From DASYTH01 sp035762905 (GTDB taxonomy: Bacteria; Actinomycetota; Actinomycetes; Mycobacteriales; Pseudonocardiaceae): a DNA stretch of 64,000 nt. The stretch is taken from assembly GCF_035762905.1 (NCBI RefSeq), contig NZ_DASUCC010000131.1, positions 62,001-126,000 of the forward strand, written 5' to 3'. Shown here one piece after another: positions 15,587 through 22,335 of the stretch; positions within the stretch are counted from its first letter, which is position 1; each line of letters begins with the position of its first letter. A program made the position numbers and the translations under genes. The notes beneath the pieces were generated by a model. That model did not search any database, had not been told where the DNA came from, and saw only the letters and a program-made list of their open reading frames with translations.

Positions 15587-16477
15587 ATGCGTGATCAGGC
15601 TACGGTACGCAGCCGCGAACTGGGTGAGGGGCTCCGCCTCGCCATGGAGAAGGCCGGGTTCAGCGGTCGCGACGCCGCGCGCCGGCTGGGATGGTCGGAC
15701 AGCAAGGTGTCAAGGCTCCTCACCGGACTCCGCGCCGGCACCGAAGTGGACGTGTCGGCCTTCCTGGCGGTCTGCGGGGTGAAGGGCAAGGAACGTCAGC
15801 GGCTGTTGAGCCTGTGCCGGGAGCAACACACCCCGGGCTGGTTCCAGCAGCACGGTTCCCGGCTGCCCCGGCAGGTCAGAACCCTTGTCGATCACGAGAA
15901 CAAGGCCGTGTCCATCGGCGACTACCAGTCCACGATCGTTCCCGGCCTGCTTCAGACCGGGCATTACGCCCGCGCGCTCATGAAGGCGTCGGGCGCCGTG
16001 CCGCCTGATGAGATCGATGATCGAATCGCCGCCCGGCTCGCTCGGCAGAACCTGCTCAGCCGAGATCGCCCGCCGACATTCACCTTCTTCCTGCACGAGT
16101 TTGTTTTGCACCTGCCGGTCGGCGGTCCGGTCGTGATGTCCGATCAACTGCACACGCTGTTGCGCATGTCGGTTCGTCCGAACCTGACGCTCCGTGTCCT
16201 GCCGGCTGCGATAGGCGCGCACGCGGCCGTCGCAGGCAACTTCACCCTCATGGAGTTCGCAGAGTTCAAGCCTGTCGTCTATCTGGACAGTGAAACGTCC
16301 AGTCTGTTTCTCGAAGAACCGGAAGAGATATCGGCATACAAGCGAATCCTGGCCTCGCTGTCGAACATCGCGCTCGGTGAGAGAGAATCCAGAGACATGA
16401 TTGCCGGCGCGGCAACCGAACTCTATGCGGATCGAGAGAACCATGATCATCTGGCGGAAGAGCAGCTTCAGCGCTAA
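15587..16477 (+). CDS. XRE-family regulator with DUF5753 domain (WhiJ-like, cassette A)
   Basis: This 296-aa protein has an N-terminal helix-turn-helix (SGRDAARRLGWSDSKVSRLL, about residues 23-42). A C-terminal DUF5753 region carries the usual YQSTIVPGLLQTGHYARAL. Proteins of this plan include WhiJ of Streptomyces and typically work with a small DUF397 partner encoded next to them in developmental or antibiotic control. Here the DUF397 gene overlaps it by 35 bp downstream. The ATG at 15587 is preferred over an upstream start at 15494 because a good promoter ends 8 nt before it. The cassette is inserted between hisH and hisA. Confidence 0.9.
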   Translation: MRDQATVRSRELGEGLRLAMEKAGFSGRDAARRLGWSDSKVSRLLTGLRAGTEVDVSAFLAVCGVKGKERQRLLSLCREQHTPGWFQQHGSRLPRQVRTLVDHENKAVSIGDYQSTIVPGLLQTGHYARALMKASGAVPPDEIDDRIAARLARQNLLSRDRPPTFTFFLHEFVLHLPVGGPVVMSDQLHTLLRMSVRPNLTLRVLPAAIGAHAAVAGNFTLMEFAEFKPVVYLDSETSSLFLEEPEEISAYKRILASLSNIALGERESRDMIAGAATELYADRENHDHLAEEQLQR

Positions 16478-16661
16478 CGGTGGCAACTGTGTCGAAGTGG
16501 GCTGGCGGAAGAGCAGCTTCAGCGCCAACGGCGGGAGCTGTGTGGAGGTGGGGTGGCCGGCCCAGCGTGCGGCGGTGCGCGACTCCAAGAACATCTCAGG
16601 ACCGACCATCGACTTCCCGATGGCGAGGTGGCGGGTGTTCGTCGCTAACCTGCAGCGGTGA
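16443..16661 (+). CDS. DUF397 protein with duplicated N-terminal motif (cassette A)
   Basis: This 72-aa small protein belongs to DUF397, the usual partner of WhiJ-like XRE regulators. The family motif WRKSSFSANGGNCVEVG appears twice in tandem (17 codons each; DNA units at 16452-16502 and 16503-16553), followed by a single AAVRDSKN and a variable tail. Normal members have one copy. The two units differ mainly at third codon positions, so the duplication is not brand new. The gene overlaps the regulator end (35 bp) and the hisA start (4 bp, GTGA). Confidence 0.85.
   Translation: MIIWRKSSFSANGGNCVEVGWRKSSFSANGGSCVEVGWPAQRAAVRDSKNISGPTIDFPMARWRVFVANLQR
16646..16651 (+). promoter_or_regulatory. 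Candidate internal -10 (TAACCT) of hisA
   Basis: TAACCT lies inside the 3' end of the DUF397 gene, 6 nt before the hisA GTG at 16658. It could give hisA a leaderless transcript of its own in addition to read-through from the regulator cassette. Confidence 0.35.
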
Positions 16662-17398
16662 CCTTCTACCTCCTGCCGGCTGTGGACGTGGCCGACGGCA
16701 AGGCCGTTCGGCTGGTCCAGGGTGCGGCCGGCACCGAGACCGACTACGGCGACCCGCTGGACGCCGCGCTTGCCTGGCAGTCCGCCGGCGCCGAGTGGGT
16801 TCACCTGGTCGACCTCGACGCGGCGTTCGGCCGCGGCGACAACCGCGAGCTGCTGGCCGAGGTCGTCGGCCGGCTCGACGCCCGGGTCGAACTGTCCGGC
16901 GGCATCCGCGACGACGCCTCCCTGGCCGCCGCGTTGTCCACCGGCTGCGCCCGGGTCAACCTCGGTACCGCCGCGCTCGAGGACCCGGCCTGGTGCGCCG
17001 GGGCCCTCGCCGAGCACGGCGACAAGATCGCCGTCGGGCTGGACGTCCGGATCGGCGACAACGGCGAACACCGTCTGGCCGCCCGCGGCTGGACGAGGGA
17101 CGGTGGCGACCTCTGGGAGACCCTGGACCGGCTCGACCGCGACGGCTGCGCCCGCTACGTGGTCACCGATGTCAGCCGGGACGGCACTCTCACCGGGCCC
17201 AACCACACCCTGCTCGCCGCCGTCTGCGCTCGCACCGACGCCCCGGTCATCGCCTCCGGCGGGGTGTCCACAGTAGACGACCTCGTCGCTCTGGCCGGCC
17301 TAGTCCCCGCCGGCCTCGAGGGCGCCATCGTCGGCAAGGCTCTCTACAACGGCAACTTCACCCTGGAAGAGGCGCTGGCGGCGACCCGGTCGCGCTGA
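16658..17398 (+). CDS. hisA: Phosphoribosyl isomerase A (HisA/PriA)
   Basis: This (beta/alpha)8 isomerase of 246 aa converts ProFAR to PRFAR in histidine synthesis. In actinobacteria the PriA form also does the TrpF reaction in tryptophan synthesis. Seen are LPAVDVADGKAVRLVQG (first catalytic Asp), GGIRDD, AVGLDVRIG and VVTDVSRDGTLTGPN (second Asp). No trpF lies in the trp cluster of this window, which agrees with a dual role. It starts within the DUF397 stop and its 3' end overlaps a convergent gene by 41 bp. Confidence 0.95.
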   Translation: MTFYLLPAVDVADGKAVRLVQGAAGTETDYGDPLDAALAWQSAGAEWVHLVDLDAAFGRGDNRELLAEVVGRLDARVELSGGIRDDASLAAALSTGCARVNLGTAALEDPAWCAGALAEHGDKIAVGLDVRIGDNGEHRLAARGWTRDGGDLWETLDRLDRDGCARYVVTDVSRDGTLTGPNHTLLAAVCARTDAPVIASGGVSTVDDLVALAGLVPAGLEGAIVGKALYNGNFTLEEALAATRSR

Positions 17399-17861
17399 TC
17401 TCCTCCGGCATCCAGTGGCCCACCACTTCCCGGATCGCCGCATCCCGCCCGCGCCGCAACCCGGTCACCGTCCGGCCCACCCCCCCCTCGGTCAGACCCT
17501 CGAACACCACACTCTCCCGGGACAAGGTCACCCGTCCGATCTCCGCCCACGGCAGCGGGTCCGCATCCCCGGCGCACCACACCCCCATCTCATCGACCAC
17601 CAGGAGCGGTTCCCCGGCCCGCCGCCACGCCGTTGCCACGTCGTGCCGGCAATCGCGCAACGCCAGCGGCAAACACACCCACAGCGGCAAAGTGATCGCC
17701 CCGACCCCCACCAGGGCGATCGGCCCGGACTCGGCCGCCCCGAGCACCATGCCCGTACCCGGCAGAAAAATCGCCAGCAGCAACAGGATCGGCGGCACGC
17801 ACTCCCGCGCCCGCCCCACCAGCACCCGCCACCGTCCGCGCCGGACGACCAGACTTCGCAT
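17358..17861 (-). CDS. Membrane protein of unknown function with possible PH-like domain
   Basis: This 167-aa protein has two adjacent hydrophobic segments (about residues 22-42 and 46-66: PPILLLLAIFLPGTG and IALVGVGAITLPLWV). A soluble C-terminal half follows (LLVVDEMGVWCAG, LPWAEIGRVTLS, VVFEGLTEGG), resembling bacterial PH-like membrane proteins. The function is unknown. The last 41 bp overlap the end of hisA on the other strand. Codon structure and membrane pattern support a real gene. Confidence 0.7.
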   Translation of the reverse strand: MRSLVVRRGRWRVLVGRARECVPPILLLLAIFLPGTGMVLGAAESGPIALVGVGAITLPLWVCLPLALRDCRHDVATAWRRAGEPLLVVDEMGVWCAGDADPLPWAEIGRVTLSRESVVFEGLTEGGVGRTVTGLRRGRDAAIREVVGHWMPEEISATGSPPAPLPG

Positions 17862-17910
17862 CAGTCCAGTCTGACGCCGCCATCACCGGTGAAAAACGGG
17901 AAGTTTCCGG

Positions 17911-18291
17911 CTATCCGTCCAGGCTGATCGCGATCCCGACGCTGCCGTCCCGCCCACGCCGCACCAGGCTCCCGGTGATCGTCGCCCACCCCAGCACCCC
18001 GTACTTGGCTTTGATCAATCGCCGGGCCCGCTCCGTTCCCGCCCCGTCCAACACCCGCGCCCGCCCGTGCACGGCCACTCCACTCGCATTCCCCCGGAAA
18101 TCACACGCCGCCACCTCGACGTCCCCACTGCGCCGGATCCGCTTCACCTTCCCGGCCTTCGCCGCCGACCAGATGACCAGCTCGTCCCCGTCCCGCACCA
18201 CCCAGACCGGCGTCGGAACCCCCGTCCCATCCCGCCGAAACGACGTCACCAACACATACTTCCCCGCCGCCAAGCGATCCACTTCAGTCAT
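17911..18291 (-). CDS. PPOX-class F420-dependent oxidoreductase-like protein
   Basis: This 126-aa flavin/deazaflavin-binding split-barrel protein has the order YVLVTSFRRDGTGVPTPVWV, then VKRIRRSGDVEVAACDFRG and AVHGRARVLD. That order matches the Rv2061c-like PPOX F420-dependent family of actinobacteria. The likely role is reduction of a small molecule with F420H2, or F420 binding; the substrate is unknown. It probably has its own promoter (TAGCCT 7 nt before the ATG). Confidence 0.85.
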   Translation of the reverse strand: MTEVDRLAAGKYVLVTSFRRDGTGVPTPVWVVRDGDELVIWSAAKAGKVKRIRRSGDVEVAACDFRGNASGVAVHGRARVLDGAGTERARRLIKAKYGVLGWATITGSLVRRGRDGSVGIAISLDG

Positions 18292-18298
18292 GGCCAGC

Positions 18299-18304
18299 AG
18301 GCTA
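18299..18304 (-). promoter_or_regulatory. Candidate -10 (TAGCCT) of the PPOX gene
   Basis: Read on the minus strand, TAGCCT ends 7 nt before the ATG at 18291, the same spacing seen at several other presumed leaderless genes here. Confidence 0.35.
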
Positions 18305-18328
18305 GCCGCGCCCCACTGAGAACCGCCT

Positions 18329-18341
18329 CATGACTGTCATG
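18329..18341. promoter_or_regulatory. Short palindrome CATGAC-T-GTCATG
   Basis: A perfect 6-bp inverted repeat around one base lies between the PPOX promoter and the end of the ABC-2 permease gene. It could be an operator or a weak terminator element; there is no further evidence. Confidence 0.3.
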
Positions 18342-18360
18342 GCCGGACAGTGCCACGTAG

Positions 18361-19095
18361 CTACGGCGTGCGCCGCCTGAGGGTGGCGGCGCCGAGGATG
18401 AGGGCGGCGGTCGCGCAGGCGGCGACGATGAGGAGGTTGACGACGAGGGTGGAGTCGATGGTGGCGGAGTTGGTGACCTGGGTGAGGGCGTCGACGGCGT
18501 AGGAGAGGGGCATCAGGTCGGAGAGCCAGTTGAGCAGCCAGCCCATGGAGTCCCGGGGGACGAACAGGCCGCAGAGCAGGATCTGCGGGAGGACGAACAG
18601 GGGCATGAACTGGATGGCTTGGAACTCCGAGGTGGCGAAGGCGCTGACGAACAGACCGAGGGCCATGCCGAGCAGGGCGTCCAGCACGGCGATCAGCAGC
18701 AGTGTCCACAGTGCACCGGCGATGTCCAGGCCGAGCCAGGTCAGGCAGATCGTGGCGGCGACGGTCACCTGGACGACGGCGACGAGGCCGAACGCCAGGG
18801 CGTAGCCGAACAGCAGGTCGAGCTTGCCGATCGGCATGGTCATCAGGCGTTCCAGGGTCGCCGTGGTGCGCTCGCGCAACGTCGTCACCGAGGTCACCAG
18901 GAACATGATCAGGAACGGGAACACGCCGAGCAGTGCGGGCGCGAAATGGGAGAACAGCACCTGGTCGTTGAGCACGTAGCGGAGCAGCACCATCAGCAGG
19001 GACGGCACCAGCACCAGCATGGCCACGGTGCGGTGGTCGTGCCGCAGCTGGCTCAGGATCCGGCGGGTGGTGGCCACCGTGAACGTAGTGCTCAT
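18361..19095 (-). CDS. ABC-2 type transporter permease (drug-exporter type)
   Basis: This 244-aa integral membrane protein has about six hydrophobic segments and the ABC-2 features LVPSLLMVLLRYVL, TSVTTLRERTTATLERLMTMP and VLPQILLCGLFVP. The RERxxxTLERLMxxPI cytoplasmic stretch is typical of DrrB/YadH-like exporters. The ATG at 19095 overlaps the stop of the ATPase gene (ATGA). Together they form an exporter of unknown substrate, probably controlled by the TetR gene just upstream. Confidence 0.9.
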   Translation of the reverse strand: MSTTFTVATTRRILSQLRHDHRTVAMLVLVPSLLMVLLRYVLNDQVLFSHFAPALLGVFPFLIMFLVTSVTTLRERTTATLERLMTMPIGKLDLLFGYALAFGLVAVVQVTVAATICLTWLGLDIAGALWTLLLIAVLDALLGMALGLFVSAFATSEFQAIQFMPLFVLPQILLCGLFVPRDSMGWLLNWLSDLMPLSYAVDALTQVTNSATIDSTLVVNLLIVAACATAALILGAATLRRRTP

Positions 19096-19805
19096 TGTCC
19101 CACCCGCACCAACTGCAGGAACGCCTGCTCCAGGTCGTGCACGCCGGTCGTGGTGCGCAGGCCCGACGGGCTGTCGTCGGCCAGCAGCCGGCCCTCGCGC
19201 AGCAGCAGCAACCGGTCGCACCGGGCCGCCTCGTCCATCACGTGGCTGGACACCAGCAGCGTCACCCCGCCCGCGGCCAGCCGGTGGAACAGCCCCCACA
19301 GCTCGTCACGCAGCACCGGGTCGAGCCCGACCGTCGGCTCGTCGAGGACCAACAGCTCCGGCGTGCCGAGCAGGGCGACCGCCAGGTTGGCCCGGCTGCG
19401 CTGCCCGCCGGAGAGTTGGGCGACCACCTTGTCGGCGTGGTCGGCCAGGTCGACCTCGTCGATCACCCGGCGCACGTCGCCGGCCGGTGCCCGCAGGATC
19501 GCCGCGAAGTACCGCAGGTTCTCGGTGACCGTGAGGTCGGCGTAGATCGACGGGCTCTGGGTCGCGTACCCGATCCGGCTGCGCAGCGGCGGGCTGCCGG
19601 CCGGCACGTCCAGCACGGTGACCGAGCCGCCGGCCACGATCTGCACCCCGACGATCGCCCGCATGAGCGTCGTCTTCCCGCAGCCGCTCGGCCCGATCAG
19701 GCCGGCGACCTGGCCTTTCGGCACGGTGAAGCTGATCGAGCGGAGGACGTCGCGGCCGCCCCTGCGGACCTCGAGCGCATCGACGACGATGGCCGAATTA
19801 GTCAT
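19092..19805 (-). CDS. ABC transporter ATP-binding protein (DrrA-like)
   Basis: This 237-aa ATPase shows Walker A GPSGCGKTT (near residue 38), signature LSGGQRSRANLAVALL, Walker B LLVLDEPTVGLDP and SSHVMDEAARCDRLLLL. The layout matches drug/antibiotic exporter ATPases that pair with ABC-2 permeases. A strong promoter lies before it (TTGACG, 18-bp spacer, CAGAAT, then 7 nt to the ATG). The -35 overlaps the 3' end of the TetR gene, so the exporter can be transcribed separately from TetR. Confidence 0.93.
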   Translation of the reverse strand: MTNSAIVVDALEVRRGGRDVLRSISFTVPKGQVAGLIGPSGCGKTTLMRAIVGVQIVAGGSVTVLDVPAGSPPLRSRIGYATQSPSIYADLTVTENLRYFAAILRAPAGDVRRVIDEVDLADHADKVVAQLSGGQRSRANLAVALLGTPELLVLDEPTVGLDPVLRDELWGLFHRLAAGGVTLLVSSHVMDEAARCDRLLLLREGRLLADDSPSGLRTTTGVHDLEQAFLQLVRVGQ

Positions 19806-19812
19806 GTGTTTA

Positions 19813-19842
19813 ATTCTGCGTCCGATGAGTTCCCGCCGTCAA
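19813..19842 (-). promoter_or_regulatory. Promoter of the ABC-2 exporter operon
   Basis: On the minus strand TTGACG (19837-19842) and CAGAAT (19813-19818) are separated by 18 bp. The ATG follows 7 nt later, so the transcript would be leaderless. The -35 overlaps the TetR stop codon. Confidence 0.55.
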
Positions 19843-20408
19843 GAGAGGTAGTGCTGCAGCACCGGGGCCACCAGCGCGACCAGCTCGTCCTCGCCGGCCG
19901 AGGCGATCGGCTCGACCCCGACGATGAACCGGACCATGGCGATGCCCATGACATGCGAGACCATCGCGGTCAGCGCGAGCCGGGGGACGCCGAGCGCCTC
20001 GGAGATCCGGGCCAGCATCACCCGCTCGATGAACTGGCGCATCATCACCGCGGCCCGCTCGTTCGTGGCCACCGAACGCATCAGGGCGAGGAACGAGGCC
20101 CGGCTGTCCGGTTCCCGCCACAGTTCGAGGAACATCCGCAGCAGCCGTTGCGCGGTCTGTTCGCGCGGGCCGTCGAGCAACGTGGCCACCACCCGGCCGG
20201 GATCGATCGGCAGGTTCAGCGCGGCCAGGAAGACCCGGTCCTTGGTGCCGAAGAAGTGATGCACCAGCGCCGGGTTGACCCCCGCGTCGGCGGCGATCGC
20301 GCGGATCGTGGTGCCGTCGTAGCCGCGCTCGCCGAACTGCTGGCGGGCGGCGGAAAGGATGTGCTCCCGCGTCTCCGTTTGCCCGGGACGGCGGCCAGTG
20401 CGCGCCAT
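19839..20408 (-). CDS. TetR-family transcriptional regulator
   Basis: This 189-aa regulator carries an N-terminal TetR helix-turn-helix (GYDGTTIRAIAADAGVNPAL, about residues 32-51; HHFFGTKDRVF follows). The C-terminal ligand domain resembles TetR_C_17-like regulators. It lies immediately upstream of and in line with the DrrAB-like exporter, so it probably represses that exporter. Its start is only 35 bp from the divergent hisF. It shares plan and the LVxxGMxMVRFxVGxEPIAS-like tail with the TetR at 22336, suggesting paralogy. Confidence 0.9.
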   Translation of the reverse strand: MARTGRRPGQTETREHILSAARQQFGERGYDGTTIRAIAADAGVNPALVHHFFGTKDRVFLAALNLPIDPGRVVATLLDGPREQTAQRLLRMFLELWREPDSRASFLALMRSVATNERAAVMMRQFIERVMLARISEALGVPRLALTAMVSHVMGIAMVRFIVGVEPIASAGEDELVALVAPVLQHYLS

Positions 20409-20430
20409 GCACCCCAGTATTGCCACACCG

Positions 20431-20436
20431 TAGGCT
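20431..20436 (+). promoter_or_regulatory. Candidate -10 (TAGGCT) of hisF
   Basis: TAGGCT ends 7 nt before the hisF ATG at 20444 and would give a leaderless hisF-hisI mRNA independent of the other his genes. Confidence 0.4.
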
Positions 20437-20443
20437 CGTCGGC

Positions 20444-21208
20444 ATGCCAGTAGCGGTTCGGGTGATTCCGTGTCTCGACGTGGACGCCGGCAGGGTGGTG
20501 AAGGGCGTCAACTTCGCCAACCTGGTCGACGCCGGTGATCCGGTCGAGCTGGCCGCCGCCTACGACGCCGAGGGCGCCGACGAGCTGACCTTCCTCGATG
20601 TCACCGCGTCCTCTTCGGACCGGGAGACCACCTACGACGTGGTCCGCCGCACGGCCGAGCAGGTGTTCATCCCGCTCACCGTCGGCGGCGGGATCCGTGC
20701 GGTGTCCGATGTGGACCGTCTGCTGCGGGCCGGCGCGGACAAGGTCAGCATCAACACCGCCGCGATCGAGCGGCCGGAGCTGCTGCGCGAGGCGGCCGAC
20801 CGGTTCGGCTCGCAGTGCATCGTGCTGTCGGTGGACGCCCGGCGGGTGCCCGGCGACGCATGGTTCGAGGTGACCACGCACGGCGGCCGGCGAGGCACCG
20901 GGATCGACGCGGTCGGCTGGGCGGCGCGCGGGCAGGAGCTCGGGGTGGGGGAGATCCTGCTCAACTCGATGGACGCGGACGGCACCAAGGCGGGATTCGA
21001 CCTGGAGCTGATCCAACTGGTGCGCGCCGTGGTGGACGTCCCGGTGGTGGCCAGCGGCGGCGCGGGCGCGGTGGAGCACTTCGCCCCGGCGGTGTCGGCC
21101 GGCGCGGACGCGGTGCTCGCCGCCAGCGTGTTCCACTTCGGACAGTTGCGGATCGGCGAGGTCAAGCTCGCGCTGCGCAACGCCGGGGTGGAGGTCCGGT
21201 GGAACTAG
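20444..21208 (+). CDS. hisF: Imidazole glycerol phosphate synthase cyclase subunit HisF
   Basis: HisF is the (beta/alpha)8 cyclase that joins PRFAR with ammonia from HisH to make imidazole glycerol phosphate and AICAR. The 254-aa protein shows RVIPCLDVDAGRVVKGVNF (first catalytic Asp), TVGGGIRAVSDV, ADKVSINTAAI, ILLNSMDADGTKAGFD (second Asp) and VVASGGAGAVEHF. The ATG at 20444 is the family start. Its stop lies inside the hisI start region (10-bp overlap), so the two are coupled. Confidence 0.97.
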   Translation: MPVAVRVIPCLDVDAGRVVKGVNFANLVDAGDPVELAAAYDAEGADELTFLDVTASSSDRETTYDVVRRTAEQVFIPLTVGGGIRAVSDVDRLLRAGADKVSINTAAIERPELLREAADRFGSQCIVLSVDARRVPGDAWFEVTTHGGRRGTGIDAVGWAARGQELGVGEILLNSMDADGTKAGFDLELIQLVRAVVDVPVVASGGAGAVEHFAPAVSAGADAVLAASVFHFGQLRIGEVKLALRNAGVEVRWN

Positions 21209-21564
21209 CGCCCGAGATCGCCGCGCGGCTCAAGCGCAACCCCGACGGTTTGGTCTGCGCGGTCGCCCAGCAGCGCGGCACCGGTGAGGTGCTGATGGTC
21301 GCCTGGATGAACGACGAGGCCCTCGCCACCACGCTGGCCACTCGGCGCGCCACCTACTTTTCCCGCAGCCGCGGCCGGTTGTGGGAGAAAGGCGAAACCT
21401 CCGGCCACATCCAGCACGTGCACGAGGTGCGCCTCGACTGCGACGGCGACACCGTGCTGCTCACCGTCGATCAGACCGGCCCCGCCTGCCACACCGGCAC
21501 CCGCACCTGCTTCGACGACGGCCGGATCAATCCGCCAGTTCCCACAACAGCCGGTAATACGTGA
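21199..21564 (+). CDS. hisI: Phosphoribosyl-AMP cyclohydrolase HisI
   Basis: HisI opens the adenine ring of phosphoribosyl-AMP, a zinc- and magnesium-dependent step. The 121-aa protein has VLMVAWMNDEALATTL, TYFSRSRGRLWEKGETSGH, LDCDGDTVLLTVDQTGPACHTG and CF, containing the Asp-rich Mg site and Zn cysteines. The GTG start overlaps hisF. The final 38 bp overlap the convergent phosphotransferase gene. The hisE partner is not in the window. Confidence 0.95.
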   Translation: MELAPEIAARLKRNPDGLVCAVAQQRGTGEVLMVAWMNDEALATTLATRRATYFSRSRGRLWEKGETSGHIQHVHEVRLDCDGDTVLLTVDQTGPACHTGTRTCFDDGRINPPVPTTAGNT

Positions 21565-22330
21565 TCCGCTCCGGGTCCGGTGCGATCCCGTATGCGTCCA
21601 GCAGGGGGTTTTCCCAGCCCAGGCCGTAGTTCCACTGGGTACTCCAGGTGGCGATGGCGAGGTCGGCCCAGCGGTCGGCAAGACCGAGCGCGCCAAGGTC
21701 GACGGGGCCGGTGCACCCGCCGTCGTCGCCGACCAGGGTGTTGGGAGCGCAGGCGTCACCATGGCAGACCACCAGCGTCTCGACCGCCGGGATGTCGGCA
21801 AGCACATCCAGTGCGCGCTCGACGGTTCCGATGTGGTGAAAGTCCTCATGCCAGTTCGCCGGATCGATCCGGCCCGCCACCGCCCGGGACCGCGCCCGGC
21901 GCAGCCGCAGTTCGGCCGACCAGTCGAACGGGCAGTCCGCGACGGGCAAGGCCGCATGCAGGTCCCGCAGGCCGACGCCGATGGCGCGGACCGCTGTGCC
22001 CGGGTCGCGTTTCCAGTGCTCGTCCACGGCCATTCGGCCGGGCAGGCCGTCGGTGACGATCCAGGTTCCGGTCTCGTCCGAGCCCGTGTCGAGTACCCGC
22101 GGCACCGCCGTGAACCGCACCGCCCAGCGCAGCCGCGCCACCTCGGCCGCGAGATCGATGCCGGTGCCGGGCGGCGTCCACTTCACGAACCGGCGGACGT
22201 CGTCCGGCCCGATCTGAAAGGTCAGGCCGCCGAGTTCGTTCTGCCATACCGCGCGCACCGGCCGTCCGGCCGCGAGCTCGACGACGGCCGCGGGGACCTG
22301 CACCGGTCCCTCGGGCAACCTGGCGATCAC
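21527..22330 (-). CDS. Aminoglycoside 3'-phosphotransferase-like kinase
   Basis: This 267-aa protein of the APH(3') kinase family has the catalytic loop VVCHGDACAPNTLV (Asp base and Asn) and VDLGALGLADRWADLAI, the DxG metal loop. The N-lobe has VWQNELGGLTF and VKWTPP (ATP lysine region). It likely phosphorylates an aminoglycoside or related hydroxylated compound. Whether it gives resistance is unknown because chromosomal actinomycete copies often have other substrates. The start is ATG at 22330. Its 3' end overlaps hisI by 38 bp. Confidence 0.83.
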   Translation of the reverse strand: MIARLPEGPVQVPAAVVELAAGRPVRAVWQNELGGLTFQIGPDDVRRFVKWTPPGTGIDLAAEVARLRWAVRFTAVPRVLDTGSDETGTWIVTDGLPGRMAVDEHWKRDPGTAVRAIGVGLRDLHAALPVADCPFDWSAELRLRRARSRAVAGRIDPANWHEDFHHIGTVERALDVLADIPAVETLVVCHGDACAPNTLVGDDGGCTGPVDLGALGLADRWADLAIATWSTQWNYGLGWENPLLDAYGIAPDPERITYYRLLWELAD

Positions 22331-22335
22331 CGCGG

